Assembly: GCA_944354265.1 (NCBI GenBank)
Contig: CALVPX010000001.1
Coordinates: 1-64,000, forward strand
Direction of reading: 5' to 3'
Origin: an uncultured Clostridia bacterium
Lineage (GTDB): Bacteria; Bacillota; Clostridia; Christensenellales; Borkfalkiaceae
DNA length: 64,000 nucleotides
Shown: positions 1 to 8,196 of the stretch, piece by piece
How positions within the stretch are numbered: position 1 is the stretch's first letter
Layout of the letters: the number at the start of each line of letters is the position of its first letter
Translations under genes and position numbers: made by a program
The notes under the pieces: generated by a model
Told to the model about the DNA's origin: nothing
The model's database searches: none
Seen by the model: only the letters and a program-made list of their open reading frames with translations

Positions 1-580
1 AGCCCAATACGAGGTCGTAGCCCTCTGCGGTACCGCCGGGGAATTTTTCGCCGTCGACAGAGCCGGAGAAGTTGATGTTTACGGTGTCGCCGTCGGCGCA
101 GGGACGGTCGGTTACGTCGCAAGTCTTGGCCTCGCGGTCGAGAATTTTATTTACTTCCTTGGTCACGTCCTCTTCGGAGACGGTGTATTCGTATTTTTTG
201 ATGTCGAGACCCTTGTAGGCGCCGATCTTGACGTCGGGCTTGACGGGGACGACTGCGGTGAGGGTGACCTTTTCGTCAGACAGGTCGTCGACGGAGAGTT
301 CGGGGTCGCCGACGGCAGTGAAGTTTGCCCTCTCCTTTTCAAGAATTTCGGGATAATGCTGTGAATAAAGTACGTTGAAAGCTTCGTCAAAGAATACAGC
401 CTTGCCGTAATAATTTTCTACTACGTTTTTAGGCGCCTTGCCCTTTCTGAAACCGGGAACGGTATACTTTGCTCGCGTTCTTTTGAAGGCTTCGGCGATG
501 GCTCCGTCCCACTCCTCCTTTGAAAAGTCGATGGTGATTTTTACGGTGCTCTTTTCGCCCGCCGTGGTTGTGTACTTCAT
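1..580 (-). CDS. tig: Trigger factor, C-terminus cut by window edge
   Basis: Ribosome-bound chaperone and peptidyl-prolyl isomerase that meets nascent chains at the exit tunnel. The visible 193 residues begin MKYTTTAGEKS. They contain the ribosome-binding signature GFRKGKAP near residue 43 and run into the FKBP-like domain (DTVNINFSGSVDGEKFPGG). The start is set by ATG at 578-580 with an upstream GGAG. The gene reads leftwards out of the window, so the substrate-binding C-terminal domain is not visible. It is divergent from rqcH, another factor acting at the ribosome. Identification rests on motif recognition and is strong. Confidence 0.93.
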   Translation of the reverse strand, partial: MKYTTTAGEKSTVKITIDFSKEEWDGAIAEAFKRTRAKYTVPGFRKGKAPKNVVENYYGKAVFFDEAFNVLYSQHYPEILEKERANFTAVGDPELSVDDLSDEKVTLTAVVPVKPDVKIGAYKGLDIKKYEYTVSEEDVTKEVNKILDREAKTCDVTDRPCADGDTVNINFSGSVDGEKFPGGTAEGYDLVLG

Positions 581-677
581 TTTTATTCTCCTAAATAATG
601 GTAAATTATATTTTCAACTTTAACATTTTAACACAAGTCAATAATTTTGAAAAGCGTTTTGACAAGCCTTTAATTAA

Positions 678-706
678 TTTACATTCATTTTTTTTTACGC
701 TATAAT
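678..706 (+). promoter_or_regulatory. Promoter of rqcH
   Basis: TTTACA at 678-683 and TATAAT at 701-706 are separated by 17 nt. Transcription should start near 713, followed by an AAGGAA Shine-Dalgarno before the ATG at 738. Confidence 0.7.
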
Positions 707-737
707 AATGCAAAAACAATATTGAAGGAAATTTATT

Positions 738-2411
738 ATGCCGCAGGACGCCTTTACATTGCGCCATGTAGCCGCAGAGCTTGAAAAATTGCTCGTCGGC
801 GGGAAAATTTCAAAAATAAATATGCCGGAGAAAGACGAGCTGTCCTTAATAATATACACACGTTCGGGCTCGGTTAAACTTGAAATTTCAAGTTCGGCGA
901 AAAATAACAGAATAAGCATTGCCGACGGCGAAAAACCCAACCCGCCCGTGGCGCCCAATTTTTGCATGCTGCTGAGAAAGCACCTGCAGAACGCGCAGAT
1001 TACCGAGGTGATGCAGATTGGCTTTGAACGCATAATTGCGCTTGAATTTGACTGTTTTTCGGAGTTCAATCAGACGCACATGACCCTTTACTGCGAGATC
1101 ATGGGAAAATATTCGAACATGGTGCTCGTTGAAAGGGGGATAATTTTGGGCGCGCTGAAGCAGACGACCTTGGAGGAGAACGCAAAGAGAGTGCTGTTTT
1201 CGGGCGCGAAGTACACCCTTCCCCCTCCGCAGGGCAAGGCCGACCCCACCGACAGGGATGCGCTTGAGGAGGCATTCGGGAATGGCGCGCACGACGAAAA
1301 ATTCATATGCGCCAACGTTGAGGGAATAGCCTACTCCACCGCCGTTGAAATGTGCTCGCACTACGGCGGCGACGTGACTGCCGAACAGGTTTACGAATAT
1401 GTCAACAGCGACGACATTGCCCCCTGCATAACCTTCAACGAAAACGGCGAGCCGGGCGACTTTAAAGTGCGCTCGGTTGAACGCAGTGCAAAGGCATACC
1501 CCGATTTGTTGTCCGCCCAACGCGACTACTACGACTTTGTTTACGTTAAAAAGACTTTCGAGGACACAAAGCGCAGGCTGACGGGCGCGCTGCACGCCGC
1601 CGTGAAGAAGGTTGAAAAGAGGCTTGCGCAGATAAATTCACGCCTGTTGGAGTGTGAGAGCGCCGAGGACATTAAGCTCAAGGGCGAGCTTATTACCGCC
1701 AACATATACCGCCTTGAACGCGGCATGACGAGCTTTGAGGCCGACGATTATTACAGCGAAGAGCCGAAGAAGATTAAAATTGAGCTTGACAGGCAGCTCA
1801 CCCCTTCGCAGAATGCGCAGAAGTATTACAAAAAGTACGCCAAGATGAAGAGAACGGTGGAAATTTTGACCGTTCAGAGGGAGGAAACGGAGCGCAGGCT
1901 TGACTACTTGATGTCGATTGACGCCCACATATGCGCCGCCGAATGCACTGACGACCTGACTGAGATAAGCGACGAACTGATTGCCGACGGACTCATCAAG
2001 GCGCCCGCCGAAAAGGGCGCAAAGAGAAAGAAGGTTGACCGCGCCGCGCCGCTGAGGGAGTACGAAATTGACGGCTTCCGCGTGCTTGCAGGCAGGAACA
2101 ACCTGCAGAACGACAGACTGCTCAAGAGCCTTGCCCCCGACGACATATGGCTGCACACGAACAGGTACCACTCCTCCCACGTCGGAATTGTCACCGAGGG
2201 ACGAAAGGTGCCCGACGAGACGATTGCAAAGGCGGCGGCGATATGCGCATACTACTCCGAGGCACGGGGAAGGGACAAAGTGACGGTGGACTATGCGGTA
2301 AGAAAGTTCGTAAAAAAACCGCCCAAGGCAAATTCGGGATTTGTGACATATACCGACTACAGCAACATAATTGTTGCGCCCGACCCGCACAGGGAGTGCG
2401 CAAAAAACTGA
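738..2411 (+). CDS. rqcH: RqcH / NFACT family ribosome quality control protein
   Basis: Bacterial NEMF/Rqc2 homologue. It binds 50S subunits with a stalled peptidyl-tRNA and recruits tRNA-Ala for C-terminal alanine tailing, which marks the chain for degradation (family knowledge). The 557 residues show an N-terminal NFACT-N domain (about 1-220), a coiled-coil middle (about 265-410) and a C-terminal NFACT-R domain with WLHTNRYHSSHV and a conserved end (SGFVTYTDYSNIIVAPDP). At residues 97-98 the Asp-Arg pair needed in the Bacillus subtilis protein reads Glu-Arg (GFERI). The start ATG is preceded by AAGGAA. The gene stands alone, with a strong hairpin behind it. Older databases call it a fibronectin-binding protein. 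Confidence 0.93.
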   Translation: MPQDAFTLRHVAAELEKLLVGGKISKINMPEKDELSLIIYTRSGSVKLEISSSAKNNRISIADGEKPNPPVAPNFCMLLRKHLQNAQITEVMQIGFERIIALEFDCFSEFNQTHMTLYCEIMGKYSNMVLVERGIILGALKQTTLEENAKRVLFSGAKYTLPPPQGKADPTDRDALEEAFGNGAHDEKFICANVEGIAYSTAVEMCSHYGGDVTAEQVYEYVNSDDIAPCITFNENGEPGDFKVRSVERSAKAYPDLLSAQRDYYDFVYVKKTFEDTKRRLTGALHAAVKKVEKRLAQINSRLLECESAEDIKLKGELITANIYRLERGMTSFEADDYYSEEPKKIKIELDRQLTPSQNAQKYYKKYAKMKRTVEILTVQREETERRLDYLMSIDAHICAAECTDDLTEISDELIADGLIKAPAEKGAKRKKVDRAAPLREYEIDGFRVLAGRNNLQNDRLLKSLAPDDIWLHTNRYHSSHVGIVTEGRKVPDETIAKAAAICAYYSEARGRDKVTVDYAVRKFVKKPPKANSGFVTYTDYSNIIVAPDPHRECAKN

Positions 2412-2417
2412 ACGGGC

Positions 2418-2456
2418 ACCGCCCGCGCTTTTAAAAGAGCGCGGGCGGTATATTTT
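2418..2456 (+). terminator. Hairpin terminator after rqcH
   Basis: Perfect 12-bp inverted repeat, arms 2418-2429 and 2438-2449, GC-rich, followed by a short T-rich stretch. Confidence 0.6.
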
Positions 2457-2473
2457 GCAAATTTTTTGCCAAA

Positions 2474-2848
2474 ATGTATAGTGTGGAAGAACTGTGCAGA
2501 CTGATTTGCAACAAAATATACTCCTCCACCCGCGAAGGCTACGGCATATTTTACGAGGATGAATTTTTGGATATTCTGCCCGAGGAAAACCGCACGCGGG
2601 AGACGCTTGAGGCCGCGCTTAAACAGCTTGTCAACGGCGGGTACATTGAGGTGAAATATGCAAAGGGAAACGCCTTTTGCATATTGGGGCTAAACAACTA
2701 CGAGGAGCCGAAGGAGGTTTTGCCGCCCGTTGCCGTTGAGAGCGCCCCAAAGCCGCACAAAAAATTTTTGGCGTGGATATTTGCCGCGGCGTTTGCAGGA
2801 GGTGCGCTCGGGGGAATTGTTACGGGGTTGATATTCTATGCTGTCTAA
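2474..2848 (+). CDS. Small membrane-anchored protein with helix-turn-helix-like head
   Basis: I recognise no named family. The 124 residues begin with about 75 residues whose pattern (helices, then KQLVNGGYIEVKYAKGNAFCI) resembles a winged-helix wing. A Pro-rich linker and one C-terminal membrane segment (about 98-122, with Gly-zipper GGALGGIVTG) follow. The topology suggests a cytoplasmic head tethered by its C-terminus. There is no Shine-Dalgarno before the ATG. It overlaps the next gene by 11 nt, and that gene has the same architecture, so the two are probably paralogues made together. Function is unknown. Confidence 0.6.
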   Translation: MYSVEELCRLICNKIYSSTREGYGIFYEDEFLDILPEENRTRETLEAALKQLVNGGYIEVKYAKGNAFCILGLNNYEEPKEVLPPVAVESAPKPHKKFLAWIFAAAFAGGALGGIVTGLIFYAV

Positions 2849-3200
2849 ATACGAGAGCGAAGTGATGAGCGCCGTTTACAGCCTGTGCGACGGAACCGAC
2901 GGCTGCCTTGTGTCTGCAGCGGAGATACTTTCCGTTCTTCCCAAAAACAAGAAATTCAACGCCGACGGCGTGGACGAGGCTCTTTTAAATCTGCACACCG
3001 ACGGGTATTTTGACCTGATATCTTCAAGCCGTGCGGGCGAGAGAATGTACGTTATAACCTTAAAGGAGAGCGGCATGAACTTCCGCCGAGCAAAAAAACA
3101 GCGGGCGCGGGACGTTATGTACAAAATTGCGCTTGCCTTTATTGGCGCCTTGGCCACCTTTATTTTCGGCCTCATACTCAAGGCCATCGCCGGCGGATAA
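2838..3200 (+). CDS. Second small membrane-anchored protein, likely paralogue of its neighbour
   Basis: 120 residues and no family recognised. Like the preceding gene it has a soluble N-terminal part (about 1-85) ending in a winged-helix-like pattern (LLNLHTDGYFDLISS, then RMYVITL). A basic patch (RRAKKQRARD) and one C-terminal membrane helix (about 96-118) follow. The ATG lies inside the 3' end of the upstream gene (11-nt overlap), which implies translational coupling. Together the pair could be a membrane-tethered regulator heterodimer; this is inference from architecture only. Confidence 0.6.
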   Translation: MLSKYESEVMSAVYSLCDGTDGCLVSAAEILSVLPKNKKFNADGVDEALLNLHTDGYFDLISSSRAGERMYVITLKESGMNFRRAKKQRARDVMYKIALAFIGALATFIFGLILKAIAGG

Positions 3201-3240
3201 AAGTGCAACGAACTTTGAACCTTCAGGGGTTTCGGCAGGA

Positions 3241-3307
3241 GGATCTTATTTGGTATCAAACTAAGCCAGATACGTTCGACTGCGCCCTCGGCTCCGCTCA
3301 GTATGAC
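3241..3307. repeat. Partial intergenic repeat, GATCTT...CTCAGTATGAC type
   Basis: This stretch matches the right half of the elements at 44641-44763 and 53898-54012: GATCTT-like start, ATACGTTCGACT, then CGCTCAGTATGAC. The left end with TGTCAT is missing, so it is a truncated copy. It abuts a repeat of the other family (3315-3445). Confidence 0.6.
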
Positions 3308-3314
3308 GCTCTTT

Positions 3315-3445
3315 TGTCATTTCGAGTATAGTCGAGAAATCTCGGAGTGAAACGACGGACAAAAGGGCGTATATTTTAACTTCGTTTGGGGGATTTCTCC
3401 GCTACGTTCGTCGGCTTCACCTCCTCTCTTCGGTCGAAATGACAG
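3315..3445. repeat. Inverted-repeat element with TGTCATTTCGA ends
   Basis: Bounded by TGTCATTTCGA (3315-3325) and its reverse complement TCGAAATGACA (3435-3445). Internal AGAAATCT/AGATTTCT-like arms are shared with the copies at 30680, 51965 and 56350. It is non-coding. The 3201-3461 gap holds only this element and the partial repeat beside it. Confidence 0.75.
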
Positions 3446-3461
3446 AAGGGGCGGCTTTGCT

Positions 3462-3755
3462 TTACGAGTGAAATGACAGAAAGGAATTATAGACGTCCTC
3501 CTCGAACTGTTCGAGGGAGTCCTTTATGTCGTCGTAAAGCCTGTCGCGGACATCTGCAATCTCATTGTCCTCGATGTCTGTTTCGTCGCAGTCGGGCATA
3601 TTAATTTTATAAAGTTTACGATACAGCGAATTTGCAAGTTCGCTGTATTTTTTTGTCGTTTCGACGGGTTTGGGGCAGGATGTTATTACATATTCGCCCA
3701 ATAGCACCATTTGAGACAGGGTACGGAGTTCTTCATTTGAAAGTTCGATTTTCAT
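3462..3755 (-). CDS. Small acidic protein of unknown function
   Basis: 97 residues, Asp/Glu-rich in the second half (DCDETDIEDNEIADVRDRLYDDIKD), and no membrane segment. The opening MKIELSNEELRTLSQMVLLGEYVI resembles small uncharacterised Firmicutes proteins, but I cannot name a family. GAGGTAC precedes the ATG. Base composition is more AT-rich than the flanking housekeeping genes, as for the XRE gene beside it, which hints at an accessory origin. The last residues (LSFHS) are encoded by a CTGTCATTTC sequence typical of the adjacent repeat family, so the original C-terminus may have been replaced by a repeat insertion. Confidence 0.55.
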   Translation of the reverse strand: MKIELSNEELRTLSQMVLLGEYVITSCPKPVETTKKYSELANSLYRKLYKINMPDCDETDIEDNEIADVRDRLYDDIKDSLEQFEEDVYNSFLSFHS

Positions 3756-3974
3756 TTTTGTACCTCTTATTATTGCAATCAGAAATTTATTGTGTGCGGA
3801 GGCTTGCGCTCATCGCTTTTTACTATCTGTATTGTATCATTTTAAGTAGATGAAGTAAAGCCACCATTCCACTAATTGACTGTCTTATTTTGTCGTATCG
3901 TGACTACTTTTGTCTGATTTTGTAGAAAAGATTTATTTAACTTTATTTTAGCATATTATTTATCTCGGAACACA

Positions 3975-4439
3975 ATGAACAAGTGGCAGGATTTTAAAAG
4001 TTCAGAGGAATTCAAAGCAAGAATAAATGAACTGTTATCAGATAAGCGCGGCACAAAGAAAAACATTGCCCATGAAATGGGTGTGGATTTTCGTTCGCTG
4101 AGCAATGCTTATAACTACGGCATTATACCGAGGCCGATGACGCTTGTAAAAATTGCCGACTATTTTAATGTTCCCATCGATTATCTTTTGGGGCGTACTG
4201 AGAGCGATTACTTTGTTAAAGGTAAAACAACTCATAATTTTTATGACCGATATTCCGCTTTGAGAGACGAACTTAAGGTTACAGATTATCAGATTGCCGC
4301 CTCTTTGCATTTTGACAGAACGCTCTGTTATAAATGGAAATCAAAGGGGCACACGCCAACACTTGAAGTCATTGACCTGCTATGCGAATACTTTGATGTG
4401 TCGGCAGACTATCTGCTTGGCAGGACGGATATTAGGTAA
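3975..4439 (+). CDS. XRE-family regulator with two tandem helix-turn-helix domains
   Basis: 154 residues, probably a DNA-binding transcription regulator. Two HTH_XRE units are visible. The first (about 12-74) ends VPIDYLLGRTES and the second (about 88-152) ends VSADYLLGRTDI, so the protein is an internal duplication with two DNA-reading heads. No other domain is present. A -10-like TATTAT at 3954-3959 lies 15 nt before the ATG and there is no clear Shine-Dalgarno. Repeated TTTTGTC words between about 3885 and 3925 could be operator sites. The gene is AT-rich and isolated. Target genes are unknown; self-regulation is the simplest guess. Confidence 0.8.
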   Translation: MNKWQDFKSSEEFKARINELLSDKRGTKKNIAHEMGVDFRSLSNAYNYGIIPRPMTLVKIADYFNVPIDYLLGRTESDYFVKGKTTHNFYDRYSALRDELKVTDYQIAASLHFDRTLCYKWKSKGHTPTLEVIDLLCEYFDVSADYLLGRTDIR

Positions 4440-4483
4440 GGATTTCCTTAACAGGTAAGGAATTTAATGATTGTGATATAACA

Positions 4484-4517
4484 GCAGCCCGAAGCGCATG
4501 CTTCGGGCTGCGATTTT
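4484..4517 (+). terminator. Terminator after the tandem XRE gene
   Basis: Perfect 12-bp stem (4484-4495 with 4500-4511), 4-nt loop, followed by GATTTTA. Confidence 0.75.
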
Positions 4518-4565
4518 AACCTTAAAATAACCTTTTTTATACCTTAAATCAATAATTGATTTGGC

Positions 4566-4594
4566 TTGCCTTTTGTTTGATGTAATGTTATAAT
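4566..4594 (+). promoter_or_regulatory. Promoter giving a leaderless ABC exporter mRNA
   Basis: TTGCCT (4566-4571), 17 nt, TATAAT (4589-4594). The ATG at 4602 lies 7 nt after the -10, at the expected transcription start. There is no room for a Shine-Dalgarno. Confidence 0.7.
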
Positions 4595-4601
4595 GCCGCA
4601 T

Positions 4602-6365
4602 ATGAAGAGAAAGAACGGAAAAGAGACATTGCAGAAGGGGCTGATACGCAAGTTTATACCCTACTACCGCCCCCACCTTAAACTTTTTATAACCGACATT
4701 ATATGTGCGGCGCTAATTTCGGCATTCAACCTGATATACCCGTACATTACAGGCGAGATAATAGACAACTACGTTCCCAACGGACTATTGAATTGGCTGC
4801 TTATTAGCGCCATTGCGCTGCTTGTATTCTATATTATAAAGGCGGGGCTCAATTACTTTTTGCAGTATTGGGGTCACGTTGTGGGCGTGCGCATACAGAA
4901 AACTTTGCGCAGCGAACTGTTTGACCACCTTGAGAAGATGCCCCTATCCTTCTTTGACGAGAACAAGACGGGCGTTATCATGAGCAGGCTGACAAACGAT
5001 TTGTTTGAAATTTCGGAGTTGGCTCACCACGGCCCCGAGGACGTGCTGCTTTCGGTAGTCACCCTCATAGGCGCAATAGCCATTATGTTCACCTACGACG
5101 TATACCTTGCGCTCATTCTCCTTGCGTTGGTGCCGCTGATACTCATATACACCATACTCATGCGCAAGCGGTTTTTGACAGTATACGACGAGATGAGGGT
5201 TGTTCAGGGCGAGATAAACAGCGACGTTGAAAGCGCCGTTTCGGGCATAAGGGTGGCGAGGGCGTACACCGCCGAGGTGCACGAAAAGGTCAAATTTGAG
5301 CGCGGAAACGAGGCCTTTGCTAAGTGCAAGGGCAAGCAATACAAGGTTATGGGGCAGTACTACTCCTCAATGCGCTTTTTGCTCGACTTTATGAACTTTG
5401 CCGTGATACTCATAGGCGGCATATTCTTCTTCAACGGGCGCATTGAGCCGGGCGTATACTCGGCGTTCATAATGTACGTTACGGCGTTCAGCAACCCCAT
5501 ATGGACGCTGACCACCATTTATGAACAGATTCAGCAGGGACTGACGGGCTTCAACCGCTTCTGCGAGATCATGGACAAGCCCACCGAGCCCGAAAATGAG
5601 AACGCCGTGGACTGCGGCAGGCTGAAGGGCGACATTGTGTTTGACGACGTGAGCTTCAGCTACAAGAACGAGGAGCGCACGAACAGGGTAATTTCGCACT
5701 TCAACTGCAGCATTAAGGCGGGCAGAACGGTTGCGCTTGTGGGGCCTTCGGGCGGGGGAAAAACGACGCTTTGCCACCTCATTCCCCGCTTTTACGAGAT
5801 TGACGAGGGCGCCATCTCAATTGACGGAACGGACATAAGGGACATGACGAGGCAGTCGCTGCGCGCAAACATAGGCATAGTGCAGCAGGATGTATTCCTG
5901 TTCAACGGCTCGATAAGGGAGAACATTGCCTACGGCGACTTCAACGCGGACGAAGAGCGCATAGTTGAAGCGGCAAAGAGGGCGAACATACACGACTACA
6001 TTATGACCCTGCCCGACGGCTATGACACAAACGTGGGCGAAAGGGGCGTTAAACTTTCGGGCGGACAGAAACAGAGGATTTCGATTGCCCGCGCCTTTTT
6101 GAAGAATCCGCCCATACTCATTTTGGACGAGGCGACGAGCGCCCTCGACAACGCCACTGAAATGCTCATTCAGGAGTCCTTGAACGAGCTCTCCGAGGGC
6201 AGGACAACGATTGTTGTGGCGCACAGGCTTTCGACCGTGAAGAACGCCGACGAGATTATCGTTGTTACCCCTTCGGGCATAGCCGAGCGCGGCACGCACG
6301 AGGAGCTGATGGCCCTCGGCGGGATATATAAGGGGCTATACGACTATCAGTTTAAAAATTTATAA
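4602..6365 (+). CDS. ABC exporter, fused transmembrane and ATPase domains
   Basis: A half-transporter of the MsbA/MdlB type, about 587 residues, expected to act as a dimer that expels lipids, drugs or peptides. Six membrane helices occupy about 1-320 (ABC_membrane fold). The ATPase follows: Walker A GPSGGGKTT near 380-388, Q-loop IVQQDVFLF, signature LSGGQKQR near 483, Walker B ILILDEATSALD, H-loop VAHR. An in-frame ATG at 4593 lies inside the -10 box, so the ATG at 4602 is taken as the start. No adjacent partner half-transporter is present, so a homodimer is likely. The substrate cannot be read from the sequence. Confidence 0.9.
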   Translation: MKRKNGKETLQKGLIRKFIPYYRPHLKLFITDIICAALISAFNLIYPYITGEIIDNYVPNGLLNWLLISAIALLVFYIIKAGLNYFLQYWGHVVGVRIQKTLRSELFDHLEKMPLSFFDENKTGVIMSRLTNDLFEISELAHHGPEDVLLSVVTLIGAIAIMFTYDVYLALILLALVPLILIYTILMRKRFLTVYDEMRVVQGEINSDVESAVSGIRVARAYTAEVHEKVKFERGNEAFAKCKGKQYKVMGQYYSSMRFLLDFMNFAVILIGGIFFFNGRIEPGVYSAFIMYVTAFSNPIWTLTTIYEQIQQGLTGFNRFCEIMDKPTEPENENAVDCGRLKGDIVFDDVSFSYKNEERTNRVISHFNCSIKAGRTVALVGPSGGGKTTLCHLIPRFYEIDEGAISIDGTDIRDMTRQSLRANIGIVQQDVFLFNGSIRENIAYGDFNADEERIVEAAKRANIHDYIMTLPDGYDTNVGERGVKLSGGQKQRISIARAFLKNPPILILDEATSALDNATEMLIQESLNELSEGRTTIVVAHRLSTVKNADEIIVVTPSGIAERGTHEELMALGGIYKGLYDYQFKNL

Positions 6366-6438
6366 ACTATTAACGCAAATCTTGCTTTGGGGGGTTGCGA
6401 TTTACGTTTGAGTTTTTATTAAACTTTATGCAACTAAA

Positions 6439-6476
6439 CAATCCCCCCTATGATCCCCCCTTTACACAAGGGGGGC
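6439..6476. repeat. Short repeat with AATCCCCCC / CACAAGGGGGG
   Basis: Hairpin-like sequence around CCCCCCTTTACACAAGGGGGG (two short arms around TTTACACAA). Similar copies occur near 50690, 50752 and 51907. It lies in the 305-nt space behind the ABC exporter, which otherwise holds only hairpins. Confidence 0.6.
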
Positions 6477-6489
6477 AGGTATGGAAAGA

Positions 6490-6523
6490 GCGGCGCGGGC
6501 AAATATTGCCCGCGCCGCGTTTA
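6490..6523 (+). terminator. GC-rich hairpin terminator after the ABC exporter
   Basis: 13-bp perfect stem, 6490-6502 with 6506-6518, followed by GTTTA. A second perfect hairpin (6559-6570 with 6577-6588) follows. Confidence 0.6.
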
Positions 6524-6604
6524 ATGTTATGAGTTGCGCGTCAGGCGCAACGTTATGATTGCCGCCGCCCTTAAATGGGCGGCGGCAAGTTGGGGTGATA
6601 ATTT

Positions 6605-6641
6605 AAAGTAAAGGCGCGGCGATTTGGAAAATCGCCGCGCC
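6605..6641 (-). terminator. Terminator of the M18 aminopeptidase
   Basis: 13-bp stem (6613-6625 with 6629-6641). In the minus direction it is followed by TTTACTTT, as expected for the convergent gene ending at 6671. Confidence 0.7.
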
Positions 6642-6670
6642 GTATTTTATACTTTGTATGCGTTTTTTTA

Positions 6671-8038
6671 TTAGTGCTTGTTGCAGAAGGCGAGCATTGC
6701 CTTGTGCATGGAGTAGAGGTCGGCCTTGGAGATGACCTCGTAAGGGGCGTGCATGGAGAGCACGGGGACGCCCATGTCGAGAGTGTCGATGCCGAGGTTG
6801 GCGATGAACATTGCCACCGTGCCGCCGCCGCCCGCGTCTATTTTGCCGAGTTCGCCAGTCTGATAGATGACGCCGTTGTCCTCCAACGCGTCGCGGACAT
6901 AGCCGACCATCTCTGCAGAGGCGTCGTTTGTGGACGACTTGCCGCGGGCGCCGTGGTACTTGGTGACGGACGCGCCGCAAGAGATGTAGGAGACATTCCT
7001 CTTTTCGTAGACAGAGGCATATTCGGGGTCGAACGCCGCGCAGACGTCGGCCGAGATGCACTTGGAGTTATAGCGGACAAGGATGGGATCGGCGCCGAGG
7101 GAGCGGCTTAAGCTGTCGATGAGGTCCATGATGACGCGCGACTGCATGCCCGTTACACCCTCGCTGCCCGTCTCCTCCTTGTCGGCGAAGATGGCCATTA
7201 TCGTGTCCCTGCCGTCGCTTTCGAAGAGGGCGGTCATTTCGGGATAGGCACAGACCTTGTCGTCGTGGCCGTATGCGGAGATGAGAGCGCGGTCGAAACC
7301 GACATCGCGGGGTCTGCCTGCGGGGACGAAGCAGAGTTCGGAGGTTTGGAAGTCAATTTCGGTGATGCCGTACTTGTCGTGGAGGAGCTTTAAGACAGCG
7401 GCCTTTATGCCCTCCTTATCCTCGCTGCCGTCAGGCATGGCGCCGACGATGGCGTTTAAGCTTTCGCCCGAGATTGCCTTGGCGAGCTTGAGTTCGTTCT
7501 GCTCCTGCGAAAGGTGGGGCAGAAGGTCGGTTATATAGAAGATGGGGTCGTTTTCGTCGTCGCCGACATTGACGGAGACGCGCTTGCCGCCGCGGAGGAC
7601 GACAACGCCTTCGAGGGCGAGGGGGATTGTGGGCCACTGATACTTCTTTATGCCGCCGTAGTAGTGCGTTTTGAAGTAGGCGATGCCGCCGTCCTCATAC
7701 AGGGGATTGGGCTTTAAGTCGAGGCGGGGACTGTCGACATGCGCAGCCATGATCTTGATGCCGTGCTTTGAGATGTCGTTGGTGCCCACCTTAATTATAA
7801 AGATGTTCTTGTCGCGGTTGACAAAGTAGAGCTTGTCGCCCGCCTTTACGCTGTCGCCGAACATGTAGGGCTTGTAGCCGCGTTGACGGCAGAGTTCTAC
7901 CGCCGTGGCGCAGGCGCCGCGTTCGGTTTTGGAAGTGAAAAGGAACTGCTTGTAGCCTTCGGCATAGTCGAAGATGGCCTTGCGTTCATTTTCGTCGGCT
8001 TCCTTGAAATAATTTTTTCTTGTGTATTCGTAATCCAT
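6671..8038 (-). CDS. M18 family aminopeptidase
   Basis: Zinc-dependent cytoplasmic aminopeptidase of the M18 (aspartyl aminopeptidase) family, releasing N-terminal residues from peptides, 455 residues. Metal-site and catalytic segments are visible: MAAHVDSPRLD (His, Asp), FADKEETGSEG (tandem Glu), SADVCAAFDPEY, and a C-terminal MHAPYEVISKADLYSMHKA with the last metal His. The length fits the family. ATG at 8038 is chosen because AAGGAG lies 9 nt upstream; an in-frame TTG at 8044 is less likely. Its own consensus promoter sits at 8073-8101, divergent from the Rnf cluster. Confidence 0.92.
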   Translation of the reverse strand: MDYEYTRKNYFKEADENERKAIFDYAEGYKQFLFTSKTERGACATAVELCRQRGYKPYMFGDSVKAGDKLYFVNRDKNIFIIKVGTNDISKHGIKIMAAHVDSPRLDLKPNPLYEDGGIAYFKTHYYGGIKKYQWPTIPLALEGVVVLRGGKRVSVNVGDDENDPIFYITDLLPHLSQEQNELKLAKAISGESLNAIVGAMPDGSEDKEGIKAAVLKLLHDKYGITEIDFQTSELCFVPAGRPRDVGFDRALISAYGHDDKVCAYPEMTALFESDGRDTIMAIFADKEETGSEGVTGMQSRVIMDLIDSLSRSLGADPILVRYNSKCISADVCAAFDPEYASVYEKRNVSYISCGASVTKYHGARGKSSTNDASAEMVGYVRDALEDNGVIYQTGELGKIDAGGGGTVAMFIANLGIDTLDMGVPVLSMHAPYEVISKADLYSMHKAMLAFCNKH

Positions 8039-8072
8039 TATCAAACTCTCCTTGTATACTTTCCGATATGCT

Positions 8073-8101
8073 ATTATATCTTAACCCAAGTTATTTGTCA
8101 A
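8073..8101 (-). promoter_or_regulatory. Consensus promoter of the M18 aminopeptidase
   Basis: On the minus strand TTGACA (8101-8096), 17 nt, TATAAT (8078-8073): both boxes perfect. Confidence 0.85.
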
Positions 8102-8158
8102 TAGGGCAAAAGATGAGATATATGTGAAAATTTTTAGATAATTTGGTAGCGTTTTCTG

Positions 8159-8187
8159 TTTACTATTTTTTATTTTTAATATATAAT
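8159..8187 (+). promoter_or_regulatory. Promoter of the Gx-rnf cluster (leaderless first gene)
   Basis: TTTACT (8159-8164), 17 nt, TATAAT (8182-8187). The ATG at 8197 lies 9 nt after the -10 and has no Shine-Dalgarno. It is the only promoter I can see before rnfC-B. Confidence 0.7.
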
Positions 8188-8196
8188 TAAGCGTGT

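Noticed and set aside
888..1595. Long open frame antisense to rqcH, and many like it opposite other genes.
   Set aside because: Shadow frames caused by codon bias of the real gene; no start context or recognisable domain.
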